Source: Thermothielavioides terrestris NRRL 8126 | Lineage: Eukaryota; Ascomycota; Sordariomycetes; Sordariales; Chaetomiaceae | Assembly (NCBI RefSeq): GCF_000226115.1 | Contig: NC_016457.1 | Span: 2,108,001-2,172,000, forward strand | DNA length: 64,000 nt | Direction of reading: 5' to 3' | Shown here: positions 12,357 through 22,704 of the stretch, in pieces | Layout: each line of letters begins with the position of its first letter | Position numbering within the stretch: the first letter of the stretch is position 1 | Position numbers and translations under genes: made by a program | The notes under the pieces: model-generated | What the model was told of the DNA's origin: nothing | Database searches by the model: none | What the model saw: only the letters and a program-made list of their open reading frames with translations

Positions 12357-13273
12357 CCTCGTTGGGATTCTGATCGCGCTCCCTCGCAGGTGGTACGGCG
12401 CCCTGTTGAAGCGCAGCCTGATGCTGAATCTCGAAGGGGTGAGGGGAATCAGTACGGGCTAATTTAATGCCGAGTCTGTGTGCTCGCGGTGTGCCGTGCT
12501 TTGCCTCCCCGCTTCGTATGTGTCAGGGGTAAAGAGCGAATGTCGCTCTGTAGTAACAGCAGGCACAATCACAACTTTTAAGTTTGCGGGCAGATCAGGC
12601 TGGCAGGTGTTGTGGTGCGGCAGGTCAGGGGAGCCGACTCTTATCAGTTGGTGCTGCCAAGCAGTTCAGAAAGCGGGAGCGAGTCCACGGCAAGGGGCCA
12701 TGGGTCAACATCACTTATTACTTAGGTAACTGGGTTCCCATCACAAAGGTGCTAGGAGATAACAAAGAACCGGGCTTGACCAGGTGGCTCCCATCCTCTT
12801 TGCTCCAGAACCGGGTCATGAAACTTGAGAAAGCATCTCCAGTTGAAAGTCGCCAAGCTTGGTCTCACAGGAACAACGCATGCGCATTAGCCTAAGGTAC
12901 GCTGCTGGGACGCTTCATGCCTTTCAGCAGAAATATACCAGCAAAATGGGAAAAGAGAAATCGAACAAGGAGAGTATCTCACAACCGAGGACATATACTA
13001 ATTGATTGACTAAAAAAACAAATTTACTCTAGATATCCATCTTTGCGGTTCTCGTGTTTTCATCGAGCGGCCGCTGCAAGTGTCCGATTCTTGAAAGAGA
13101 TGGAAGAGGGCCCCACTTGCAACCATTACACAGCAGTTAAGAGCGCACTCACTCAGCGCATCCACCCCTGCAAAGGCCGCAGCAGTTCAACCCGAAACTC
13201 ACCCGCTCAGTCGGAGCACTCTTCACTCGTACCCCCTCACTGGCCAAGGGCTGCAAACACCCACTAGCCAAGA
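12357..13273. other. intergenic, divergent promoters
   Basis: About 0.9 kb between the start of the cyclotransferase-like gene (-) and the start of the IMPACT/Yih1 homologue (+), so both promoters should lie here. A pyrimidine-rich stretch precedes the plus-strand start. No TATA-like element or gene is confidently seen. Confidence 0.5.
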
Positions 13274-14188
13274 ATGTCAGAGGCACTGTTGGACGAAATA
13301 GAAGCTATCAACTCGATCTACGGCGACACCACGCTTTCCCGCTCGGCCCCTGACCAGGACCCCACCCTCTTTGTGCTCACTCTCCCTGGCGATACAGCAT
13401 CGCTCCGCTTGCAGTTCCCGCCAACCTACCCGGATGTCCCACCCGTCGTCCTGGGCACGCAGAGCTCTGGCTCAGCCGGAAAGCGCGGTGACGCAGCCCG
13501 CGACCTGGCCCTCTTCCGAACTGCCGTCAGCGAGGTGTACGAGCCCGGTCAAGTTTGCCTGTTCGACGCCATAGAAAAGGTGCAAGAACTGCTGGCCGCC
13601 GTTAAGGACCGCGAGGTCGCGGATGAGGTCGACCACGAGCACGAGACAGGGGCCGGCGGCACTGGTTCCGTCTTATCCTCATCCGGAGCTGCAACGACCA
13701 ACGGCACCGCTGCTCCCGCCACCCACCAGGAGGCGGAGTCCGATCCTCTTCTAGGCCCGCCGCCCCCTTGGACTCTCTCTCTGCCCTTCACCGAGTCAAA
13801 ATCAACCTTCCTCGCCCGTTGCGCCCCCGTAGCCTCCCCGCAGCAAGCCAGCTCGTACGTCGCCCACCTGCTGGCCTCGGACAAGCGGGTGCGCGCGGCG
13901 ACGCACAACATCACTGCCTGGCGCATCCGCGGCGCCAACGGCACCAGTTTCCAGGACTGCGACGACGACGGCGAGACGGCGGCCGGCGGGCGCCTGCTGC
14001 ATCTCATGCAGCTGATGGATCTGTGGGATGTCATGGTGGTGGTGACGCGGTGGTACGGCGGCCAGAAACTGGGCCCGCGGCGGTTCGCTCTGATTAATCA
14101 GGCGGCGAGGGATGCCTTTGTGAGGGCCGGGCTCGTCAGGGAGGAAGGGACGACGGCAAGGGGTGAGAAGAAGAAGGGAGGGAAGTGA
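13274..14188 (+). CDS. yih1: Yih1/IMPACT homologue (RWD + UPF0029), Gcn2 regulator
   Basis: Yih1/IMPACT binds Gcn1 through its RWD domain and so dampens activation of the eIF2alpha kinase Gcn2; it acts in the cytoplasm in amino-acid-starvation signalling. The single exon encodes 304 residues. Residues 1-110 form an RWD domain with EIEAINSIYGD at 8-18 and the YPDVPP turn near 52-57. A low-complexity Ser/Ala/Thr linker spans about 115-160. The C-terminal UPF0029/Impact domain runs from about 165 to 288 with THNITAWRI (210-218) and TRWYGGQKLGPRRF (258-271). The protein is somewhat longer than the roughly 260 residues of yeast Yih1, mostly through the linker and a basic tail (EKKKGGK). It converges with the CASTOR-type gene downstream. 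Confidence 0.9.
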   Translation: MSEALLDEIEAINSIYGDTTLSRSAPDQDPTLFVLTLPGDTASLRLQFPPTYPDVPPVVLGTQSSGSAGKRGDAARDLALFRTAVSEVYEPGQVCLFDAIEKVQELLAAVKDREVADEVDHEHETGAGGTGSVLSSSGAATTNGTAAPATHQEAESDPLLGPPPPWTLSLPFTESKSTFLARCAPVASPQQASSYVAHLLASDKRVRAATHNITAWRIRGANGTSFQDCDDDGETAAGGRLLHLMQLMDLWDVMVVVTRWYGGQKLGPRRFALINQAARDAFVRAGLVREEGTTARGEKKKGGK

Positions 14189-14521
14189 ACGGTAAGCAAA
14201 AGCGTAGGCTCATTGGATATCAGGCCGTTTCCTATACTACAGACTCTCGGGGCAATACTAACAATCTCAGCTACCTACACATCTCCCACTATACCTACAT
14301 ATGCTGCCTAGGGAGCTCCCCGACTTTTGGACAAGACTCGCACTGACCCGTAGCAACTCGAACTCCTCACCGTTTTTGAACTCCAAACACAAACATCATT
14401 CCTATCCTTTGCGCCTCTCAATCAACCTGTTTTCCTGTACGCCCCCCCCCCCCCCCCCCGGCCCCCTCTTCCCCCCTTTCTCTTCCCTCGCCCTCTCCAC
14501 TGCCAGCCCCGTGCGACCTTC
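14189..14521. other. intergenic between convergent genes
   Basis: A 333-bp spacer holding the 3' ends of the yih1 and CASTOR-type genes. It contains an 18-base C tract (14442-14459) followed by C/T-rich sequence. No gene seen. Confidence 0.6.
14442..14459. repeat. poly(C)18 tract
   Basis: Eighteen consecutive C between G14441 and G14460, in the 3' spacer of two convergent genes. G-quadruplex-like potential on the minus strand; copy length may vary. Confidence 0.9.
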
Positions 14522-15978
14522 CTACACACCCCCTCCCCCCAGGAGCGGGCCCAAAATCCCCAACGCCACCCCGGCGTGCTCGCTCGACAAGATGACTGCC
14601 CCGGCTCTCGCCGTCGACAGGTACGACAGCTCGGCGCCGTCCTCCATCCGCAGCTGCCTGACCAGCCGGCCCGCCACGCCCGACACTATCCCCGTGGCCT
14701 CGAACGGCAGGTCCGCCAGGTCCAAGAAGATGGGCACGAGCGCGCCGTCCACCGGCCCCACCAGCGTGTCGCCGAAGAGGGGCAGCAGCGCCCGGTCCAG
14801 CAGCAGCGACGGCGGGTTGTCGTCGGGCGCGAGCGAGACGCTCAGGAAGCGCGGCTGCGCCACCAGCGCCGCCACGATGCCGGTGTAGAGCTTCGTGTCG
14901 ACCGTGTCCACCCAGGCCGGACCGGCGATGGTTTTGGCTGAACCGCGGCGGCTGCCGTTGGGGCCGCGCGAGCGGGTGATGGAGGAAGCGGAAGGATGGT
15001 GATGGGGGTGCTGCGTGCCGGCGCCGCGGATGCCGGTGCAGTGTACCAGGACGAGGTCGGGCTCGATATGCGGGGTGACGTTGCGCCTCCTGAGGAGGGC
15101 GAAGGTGCGTTCCTGGAGATCGTCGACGGATGAGGGATGCGGAGAAGGGGGCTCGCCGCCTTGGCTGGGCGCGCGGCTGTGGCTGGGATCGAAATCGAAG
15201 CCGTGTGGGTGGCTTGTCGTCGTCGGAGAGGGGTCACGAGACACCAGCTGCGACTGGTCATCCTCGACAAAAACGAATCCCTTTGCCAGCAGCGTCGTGA
15301 TCACAGCTTGGCGATCTTTATCCGGCACAAGGATGAAGTCGGAATCTGATCAAAATATTAGCCATCAGCTTTGCTGGACGGCACAGTCACACCCCAACGG
15401 ATGACGCAGACCGAAAACGGGGGGACGTACAATACGTCGTGATGAAGAAAATAGGGATGTTGGCCATCGCCAACGGGGAAGTCAGATCGGCAACACGCGA
15501 GCCAGCGTCCACGCCCGCGCCAGAGACGCTGAGAGCGGCATATGTGTCCTTGGCGATGGCGACCGTCTTGGCCCGGTCCTTGGGCAGGCGCTGGATGGCA
15601 GGTTCGAAAACGGACTTTGCCCAGGCCGAGTTGCACACAATCGAGCACTCGATCGGCGTGACGCTGATGTTGAGGAAGCCATGCTTGTGGTTGTCAACGG
15701 TGATGCCGTCTGTGATGCTTTGCCTGGTATCTTGGCTGGGCGGGAGCAGGACCTGGAGGATCGGCTGGAGGAGATTGGGATAGAGGTCCACTGGGATGTG
15801 GATGAGGCTCAAGGTCCCCTCCTGTATACAAAAGAATACTTAGCTCTAGAAGAAAGATAGTCGCGGCATAGAACGAGGAATCCAAACCCTGGCGCAGTAG
15901 TTCGGCCGGCCATCAAAGGGATAGTTCTGGCAGCGACAAAGAGTGGGAACCTACCAGGAAGGATACCTGGGCATTCAT
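14522..15978 (-). CDS. CASTOR/GATS-type ACT-domain protein, putative amino-acid sensor
   Basis: In animals CASTOR1 binds arginine through paired ACT domains and relays this to GATOR2/TORC1; a role in fungi is inferred only. Three exons fit phase: 15978..15955 (24 nt, MNAQVSFL), 15821..15431 and 15345..14522, giving 412 residues. The first exon joins EGTLSLIHIPVDLYP. The key signature is created by splicing across intron 2: IFFITTYYSDFILVPDKD, closely matching the CASTOR pattern of S/T-T-Y/F followed by SDFILV. A second ACT-like segment near the C-terminus contains ELSYLSTARAGAVIL. A Ser/Pro/Gly-rich insert follows DDQSQLVSRD. Intron 1 is 133 nt and intron 2 is 85 nt. The tiny first exon is chosen because it gives a start, GT donor and the right phase, and is the least certain part. 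Confidence 0.78.
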
Positions 15979-18311
15979 GGCTAACGAGCTGCCTCTCAGC
16001 TGGCCAAAGAGGGGCCCCCTAATGCTGCGAGCCCTTGACGCTCTCTCAGAGAGTGCTTTCTCGACGGGAGAGCCACGTGAGAGAAAAAGGGGAATGCCGA
16101 ACAGCCCAAGGCTTGGTGCCTCGCTGCAGGAGAATGCTTGGCTACCCACCCACTTGCCACTGCGTTTTTGTTTCGTTTTGCACAGAGAAAAATTGCTGGA
16201 AGCCAAAAAATATGAAGTGGCAAACCAAACCTTCTGAGGCGAGTGAGCTGCGATTCTGTTGTGCTGTGGGAAGCAGGTGGATCTGCGACTGATAGGGGTT
16301 ACCCGCGACAACCACCTGTGGCCGTTTATGATCAGCCCGTGATAAACTTGGGCGAGGAAGGTCAAGACAGTGGGGAGTTCGCCGGTCCGCCGTCAAGTGG
16401 CCAGAACGTGGTCAACTTGTTGCTGCAACTCAGCTGCATTCCCCTCCTTTCATGGTGTTGAATCAAGATGCCGCCCGGGCAACACATGCGCTGTGCTCCA
16501 AATAGGGCATTTCAGTCTGTGATCTCGACGGTGTGCAGTGACGCACGATGAGAGTGCGGCCCAAAGTGATCCTCCATCCGCGAGACGATGTTCTTCCCTG
16601 TATTCTGATACGGAGAAGGGGCCAGCACAGAACACAACACAGAAATGCCCTGTCTACACTAGAACAATGAATGACAACTACCAGATAGGTAAAGAGGATA
16701 GGTAAGGAGAAAGATAAGGGATTCCTGAACGGGGCCCGCATCAGCTCCATAGATAATGGATGACCCTTGCAGAGCATTGTAGTCGAGTTGAAAGGCTCCA
16801 CTTGGGACACGCAGTTCATCAGACTTGAGGTGCTCATGCATGTGCAGTGCAGCATTCTTCTGAGTGACCTCCGCTTGGCGCAGATGCGGTGCTATGAAGC
16901 CGGATGATCGATGAGCAAGAGACTTCTACACAAGCACTGAGTTGAAGCTTGTCTGCAGAAGGGTGGGCCGTGGACGTGGGGGCAAACAGTCAGTGCCATC
17001 CGCACTCGCGAACCACGGCAGATCTCACTCAAGTGTCTAGGAGGCTGGGCAACGTTCAGGGGCTCTCCCCATGCCAAGAAGCAGAGGGCCTTCAGCATGA
17101 CTCGACAGCTACCAAGTGAAAAACAAGCGCAGATGGAAGACTTAGACAGCGTCGTCCAAGGACGAGAGAACGTGGAGCACAAAGGGCAGTCATGGTATTG
17201 TCCCTCCACAACCCCGCATGGAGCTTGGAGCATTGTGCACGTGCGAGCGGCCATTACACCTCCTCACCTAAACCTACCTAATGTGCCGCCATGGCATCGG
17301 TGAGGATGCAACCTCTTAATCAGGAACTGGTTGGAAGGGCAACGAGGAACTCCAGAGCAACTGGGAAACGTCACTGGGGTACAGCAGCTGGATCTTCGAT
17401 CGACCGCCCTAGTTCGGAAAGGGGGCTTACAAGCAGACCTGAGGTCGCATCGAACCCGAGGCAAGGGAACCATGAACACACCTTTCGCCGGTCGGATGAC
17501 ACAAGCTGTGCCACACAACCCCGGACCCAAAGCTGCAAAAATAGCTGGGATTGGCGTGGGGAGTACTGCAGCTTTCCAAAAGTCGCCGTTCTCGTGCGTC
17601 TGGAGGGCACACCGCCGAATGAAGGGTGGACGGGAAGGCAGGGTTGTGGGTAATACCGTGTTATTCTGTCCCTTCCCTCTCCTGCCATCCGATCACCAGC
17701 TGCGCAGCTGGGCTGCTCCTATCGCCGATGCTCGTTTCGTGCGCGTAGGCCGGCGACGCTTTGAAGCTCATATGCCGCTCCGGTGGCGACGCAGTTTCAC
17801 CGAGTCTAGCAGCAAGCACAGCACTGGGATAGAGTGATCTGGCAGTACGCTGTATGCGCTGGATTGTGCCCCGGCTTTACCAAGCAGCTTGATCTTGTAA
17901 TCGGACTAAAGAGTGCGCTGCTGCCAAGGAGTTGCTTCGGAGATTGAGACGTGGAGCCGAACACTGGGGTCGCAAAACGCAGAGCAAAGCGACAGTGAAC
18001 GTACAGCAGCTGGAATGGCGTGGCGGTAGCTGATTGCCTCGGTTTCCGATCTGCTGCTGAGCGTTTCCCCGGCTCGTTGCCTCGGTGACTCGATGGGATG
18101 TGCGAGAAATGTCGCAGACAGCAACGATGCTGGCACGTCATGCCTGATGGCTCAAACAACGGGTACTATACATGGCCGGATGCGAAGGCGGATGCTGCTA
18201 TGGAAGCCAAGTTTCCCTCGCACCACTTGCAGACCCGGCGCCCCTATCCGCCTGTGACAAATGGGAGCCTGGTGCAACTCCCGATGAGAGTCTTGCTGCC
18301 TCATGCCACCT
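15979..18311. other. gene-poor intergenic stretch, 2.3 kb
   Basis: Between the start of the CASTOR-type gene and the 3' end of the methyltransferase-like gene. Open frames up to about 170 codons occur on both strands but none has a recognisable domain and they overlap heavily. No tRNA, repeat or transposon end was recognised. Confidence 0.5.
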
Positions 18312-20123
18312 TTACCTCTTGATGCCAACGACGACCAGATTCCGGGGGCTCTCACGGTAGTCAAAAACCGTTTCTACCCAGCAGTCCTGTACGATATCAG
18401 GATGCTCTCGGAGGAACAGCCAACGGTCCGTCACGATGAGAGACTCCACGACACAGGCGCTAAAGGCCATTAGGCTCCAGACAGCGCTCAGCTCTCGCCT
18501 CCGGTGCCGGAATGCCTCCTCGTAATGGGCAATCTCCTCGTCCGTGATATTACCCATCTTTTCTCTCATGACCTCACTGTATTGGCTGAAGTCTGGGTTG
18601 GTTGTCAGCTTGGTGATGGCGCCCCGCACATATGCCTTGAAGGAAGTATAGCATTGCTTCCGCAGTGAGCCAATGATGACCGGGTTGGTGCTCGAGTTGA
18701 ATGGACTCTCCGGGTCAGCCTCTTGGCCGTGATAGACTCGGGAGATGACACCCTTGTCCAGGAATATTTTCTGGAGGATAGCTCGGTAAAAGTGGCGGGT
18801 AAAGAAGCTCTCGCTTTCCTCGGCGGTCCAGTTTTGCGGCGCCTGGCATGCCATCATCCGAGCGGTGATATTCAGTCGGATGCCGTCACCGCCGTACGTA
18901 GAAACCCGCTCGCTCATCGGGAAGCCTTGAGGATCTCGTCTCGCCGACTCCCTGGCAACTCTTGCATTGATAGGTTGCAGGCTTGGCCGGCTGAAAGGTG
19001 GCTTGTAGGTCGGAGGGCCCAACTTTTCGGTGAGCAGGTTATAGCAGCAACCCACAATGGCCACGGCTCGGATGCACGGATTCAGAACGATCGAACGGAT
19101 ACCATAATGTGAGAGGTTTCCACAGGAGTGAATTGAGATGGCCATCATCCGGAGGCGTTCCTCCCGAATACCGTCCTCGTGTCCGCGGAGCTGCGAGAGC
19201 ACGCCGGTCAAGTCGGCATGCTCCAGCCGGCCGACAACGTACTCAATGGTACCCTTCCCTTCCTCGGCGGCGTATGTGGCCTGCAGCTCCTTTCTGGACC
19301 GGAGGTCGATCGTGGCAATGTCTTCGTCTGCAATGCCGAGCTCCCTGGCCGCGCGCTTTAGAGCCTCCTCGTCGTTGTGCAGCGACGGATCCACCGCCTC
19401 GAGGATGCGGTGATAGAGCTTCTTGTTGCGCACACGCTTCTCCCTCTCGGCGAGGCCCGACAAGATGTCAAGGTCCTTGGCACCAGCCATGTTGACCTCG
19501 TTGCTCTCCACAGCAACGATGTGCTTGTTGTAGGGTGGACTAGCCAATGTTCGGCCTAGATAGTTCTGCCCGCTGCCGAAGTCTACAAAGTGAGTAATCT
19601 CGTGGCCCGAAGCATGGGCGACGTCCTCGGCCAGCCTGTCGATGTACCCAGCGAAATGTGTGACTTCATGCACCTTCTTGGTCTTCATCCCAAGCGCCAC
19701 ATGCCTCGGGAGAACGGGCAGCTTCGGCTTGCTTGGGCGAAAAGACCGCTGCAGAGAGAACTTCCGGATGTCCTTGACATAGCGGAGCAGCGTCTCTGGA
19801 GGTGCCCCGGCGCCGCCCGTCTCAGGGGTGAGCGAGGTCAGATCATCTCGCATCAGAAAATCCAACAGAGCCATTGGCTCCGTCCGCAAGAGATAGTCCT
19901 GCCATTCCTTCGGGACTGCCGACTTAAAGAGACCCGGCTCTGCGGTGTAAAAGTCGAGAATGTGCACGCCGCCGCAGAGAAACCGAAAGAGGTCCGAGTT
20001 CGCCGCGAAGTGCAACAGGCTTTCCACGTATTCCTCGGCTGAATGGAACTCATCCGAGTAGGGGAGCGGCCTGTCCGGCTTCGTCCGCAAGTCGCGCATA
20101 GTTTCGCCGTTTCCTACCGGCAT
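18312..20123 (-). CDS. METTL25/RRNAD1-type methyltransferase-domain protein
   Basis: A single exon of 603 residues. The centre holds a Rossmann-like SAM-binding motif, THFVDFGSGQNYLGRTLA, with the Gly-rich loop at residues 181-190, then IVAVESNE at the end of the second strand, an acidic residue expected to contact the SAM ribose. A later conserved block reads SIHSCGNLSHYGIRSI, followed by VAIVGCCYNLLTEK and a C-terminal MTase-like part. This architecture matches the METTL25/METTL25B (RRNAD1) group, whose animal members include a histidine methyltransferase of ribosomal protein; the fungal substrate is not known to me. The start at 20123 is the first ATG of the frame; a second ATG at codon 9 is possible. 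It shares a short upstream region with the divergent uS13m gene. Confidence 0.8.
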   Translation of the reverse strand: MPVGNGETMRDLRTKPDRPLPYSDEFHSAEEYVESLLHFAANSDLFRFLCGGVHILDFYTAEPGLFKSAVPKEWQDYLLRTEPMALLDFLMRDDLTSLTPETGGAGAPPETLLRYVKDIRKFSLQRSFRPSKPKLPVLPRHVALGMKTKKVHEVTHFAGYIDRLAEDVAHASGHEITHFVDFGSGQNYLGRTLASPPYNKHIVAVESNEVNMAGAKDLDILSGLAEREKRVRNKKLYHRILEAVDPSLHNDEEALKRAARELGIADEDIATIDLRSRKELQATYAAEEGKGTIEYVVGRLEHADLTGVLSQLRGHEDGIREERLRMMAISIHSCGNLSHYGIRSIVLNPCIRAVAIVGCCYNLLTEKLGPPTYKPPFSRPSLQPINARVARESARRDPQGFPMSERVSTYGGDGIRLNITARMMACQAPQNWTAEESESFFTRHFYRAILQKIFLDKGVISRVYHGQEADPESPFNSSTNPVIIGSLRKQCYTSFKAYVRGAITKLTTNPDFSQYSEVMREKMGNITDEEIAHYEEAFRHRRRELSAVWSLMAFSACVVESLIVTDRWLFLREHPDIVQDCWVETVFDYRESPRNLVVVGIKR

Positions 20124-20393
20124 TCGTCGCGGCAGCGAGTTGGTGAGTTGTGGCTCATGAAATGAAATTCATTTTAGGGGTCAGTGGGGGTCCCACTAGC
20201 TGGAGGTTCGCAGCCAGTTGCCAGCTGCTGCCAACAGGTGGGAGCCGCCTGGCAGCAATTCGCTGCGTCGGACTTTTACCAGCAAACAGCCAGCATCGAA
20301 CGCATCGATAACTCTCGTTGTCGTGACACCGGCATGCCCCAGATATGCTCTTGAGAAATAGTCCCCTGAGTGTGTTTGGCTGCGACTGACAAG
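20124..20393. promoter_or_regulatory. probable bidirectional promoter
   Basis: Only 270 bp separate the divergent starts of the METTL25-type gene (-) and the mitochondrial uS13m gene (+), so both promoters must sit here or overlap the genes. A small inverted motif pair, CAGCTGCTG and CAGCCAG-type repeats, is present at 20,208-20,295; no TATA box is evident. Confidence 0.5.
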
Positions 20394-20871
20394 ATGGTAC
20401 GGACACACATCATTATTCACACCTGGGAATGAGGGACCATGCTGACTACAGCGCCAGGTGTTCATCTTCGGCGTCAACTTCCACGAGCAAAAGCTCGTCA
20501 AGGTGCGCGCCCGCCCACATCTCCTCGTACTCCCTGTCAGCGCACTCACCTTTTCATAGAAAGCGCTCGAGTCCTTCTACGCCCTCGGCCCGCAGACATC
20601 GGCGCGCATTCTTGCCAAATACAGCATTCACCCGAGGGCGAAGATGGGCAGCCTGCAGCCCAAGACCCTCACTGCGCTGACGGCCGAGTTGTCGACCATG
20701 ACCATCGAAAACGATGCGCGGAAGATCGTCCGGGATAACATCAGTCGGCTACGTGACATGGGCACATATCGCGGCAGGCGCCACGCCATGAATCTCCCCG
20801 TCCGCGGCCAGCGGACAAGGAACCAAATTGCGACGGCCAGGAAGCTCAACAAGATCCAGCGGGCGGGTTAG
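20394..20871 (+). CDS. sws2: mitochondrial ribosomal protein uS13m (Sws2/MRPS13)
   Basis: Component of the head of the mitochondrial small ribosomal subunit. Three exons give 119 residues: 20394..20396, 20458..20502 and 20560..20871. Exon 1 is the start codon alone (ATG followed by GTACGG). Exon 2 encodes VFIFGVNFHEQKLVK and exon 3 starts KALESFYALGPQ. The C-terminal half has the classic uS13 signature RDMGTYRGRRHAMNLPVRGQ and RTRNQ, the basic segment that contacts rRNA and tRNA. The two introns are 61 and 57 nt with acceptors CAG and TAG. All phases are zero. Without splicing the N-terminal helix of uS13 would be missing, so the split ATG is strongly supported by protein content. Confidence 0.88.
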
Positions 20872-21134
20872 GAGGGAATGGACAGGTTCAAGCGAAGGGG
20901 CTGATGCACGGAATCTGGGTCTGGGCGAGCTACGCACCGCTAGGTCATGGCATGGGTCGGCTTATATTGAGTTGTCTCGGTTGGCAACCGTGTTCGGAGG
21001 AAGGGAAGGTGGATGAATATCTGCTGGCCCAGCTAGAGCAGGCCCGGCTTTGCTTCCTTGTACAATATGTGGGATGTATTCGGCAATGACTTCGATACCA
21101 ACATTCTGACAGGCCGCTGCAGAGCGGGGACCGA

Positions 21135-22704
21135 TCAGAGCCCCCGGTCCGTGTTTCGGAGCCCTGCCGAGAAGAGATCAGGCAGGTCGTCTTCCAGCAC
21201 CGGCTCGCCGCTCTTCTGCATCTCCTCAGCAACAACTTCAACCTCCCTCCACACCCGGAGCAGATTCCCTCCCACCACCTTCGACGCGTCCTCGTCGCTC
21301 ACTCCTTGTCGCAGCAGCTCAGCCACCAGGCTCGGAAACTGGGACACATCATCCAATCCCTCTGGCGTGGCCTGGATCCCATCGAAATCGCTCCCCAGCC
21401 CAACATGGTCGAACCCAATCCGCTCCCCGATATGCAAGATATGCCTCACCACCTGCCGCAGTGTCGAGTTTGCCGGATAAAACTCCGGCAGCCCGTCACC
21501 CCTATCAGGCGCCTCCACGCACGACACGAAGTCCGGACTGAAATTCACCATCACGAGCCCGCCCTTCTTCCCAACCCAGTCCAGCACCTCATCCGGCACA
21601 TTCCGCGGGTGCGGACACAGCGCATACGCACTGGAATGACTAAAGATCACCGGCGCCCTGCTCCCCTCCCAACTCCCCGAACCCTCTCCCGCATCCTCCC
21701 TCGCGCCCAAGACGTCCAGCATGGTATCGACGCTCGTGTGCGACAGATCGACTATCATGCCCAGCCGATTCATCTCGCGGACCAGCCTCCTCCCCTCGGG
21801 GCTGACGCCGCCCCACACGGGCGGCGCCTTGCGCAAGGGGTGCTCCCACAGCGCGGCGTCGGCGAAGCGGTTGCCGCAGTTGTGCGTCAGCGTCGCGTAG
21901 CGCACGCCGAGCGCGTAGAACTGCCGGAGGACGGCGGCCGAGTTGCCGATCTGGTGCAGGCCCTCGATGCCCAGGGGCGAGATGAGCCGGCCGTGATGGC
22001 GGAAATGATGGAGAGCGGCGGTGCTGCTGAGGGTGGGCGGGGAGAAAACCGACGGGTATGCTTGATGGAGGCGTGAGAGGACGTCGATTTGCCGCATCGT
22101 TTCTTGCACGGCTGGGTTGTGGGTCAATCGCGCACGCCTTAGGATGCCTGAGGTGTTTAAGGGGCGAAGGGCTGCTTACTGGAGTGGTAGTTCGCGTCTG
22201 AGTAGTCGGTGCCGTTTTGGGGGCACGGCCAGAAGACGCTCCAGAAGGCGCCGCCGTTCAGGCCGGCTTGAAGACGCGGCAGGTCGACGTGTCCCGGGAA
22301 GCCGCCCTCGCTGAACGGTTTGCTGAAGCTATCATTGTAGATGTGGTTGTTATGCACTGCCCTGATGAAGATGGCAAGGTCGTTGTGTCCGTCTATGAGG
22401 GCGGTTAGCGAGTGTCTACCGCACCAGGACACCGAGCGAGCTTACCGATCAAAGGGGTGTGATGCAGGATACGTCGAACACGCTCCTCAATGCTTCTGGG
22501 CTTTCCAGGGCGGATTCTATGGCCCAGACAGGCAGAGTGCCCAGAGCGCCAAAGGAAGAAAGAGAAAACCAACAATGGCAGTATCGCACACAAAGCGGCC
22601 TTAACAGCCCGGGACCTGCGATGTAGACGCGGAACGGGGCCGGAGTCGCCAGCCGGAGGACCGGCCCAGCCGGCCGGTCCGGGAAGGTCTGTGCCAGACT
22701 TCAT
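21135..22704 (-). CDS. membrane-anchored dipeptidase, peptidase family M19
   Basis: M19 enzymes are dinuclear zinc dipeptidases that hydrolyse dipeptides such as Cys-Gly. Three exons, 22704..22446, 22392..22180 and 22111..21135, give 482 residues. Residues 33-52 (AVKAALCAILPLLVFSFFLW) after a basic stretch form a single signal anchor, so the catalytic part is probably luminal or extracellular. Metal ligands expected for the family are all present: His89 and Asp91 in DGHND (completed across intron 1), Glu207 in GIEG, His282 in VDLSHTS, His316 in IFSHSS, and Asp399 in GLGSDFDG. Introns are 53 and 68 nt; both are phase 1. An upstream in-frame start at 22848 exists, but the ATG at 22704 gives a normal short cytoplasmic tail. 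Confidence 0.88.

Noticed and set aside
19590..20042. Plus-strand frames of about 130-150 codons across the METTL25-type gene
   Set aside because: Shadows of the minus-strand coding exon.
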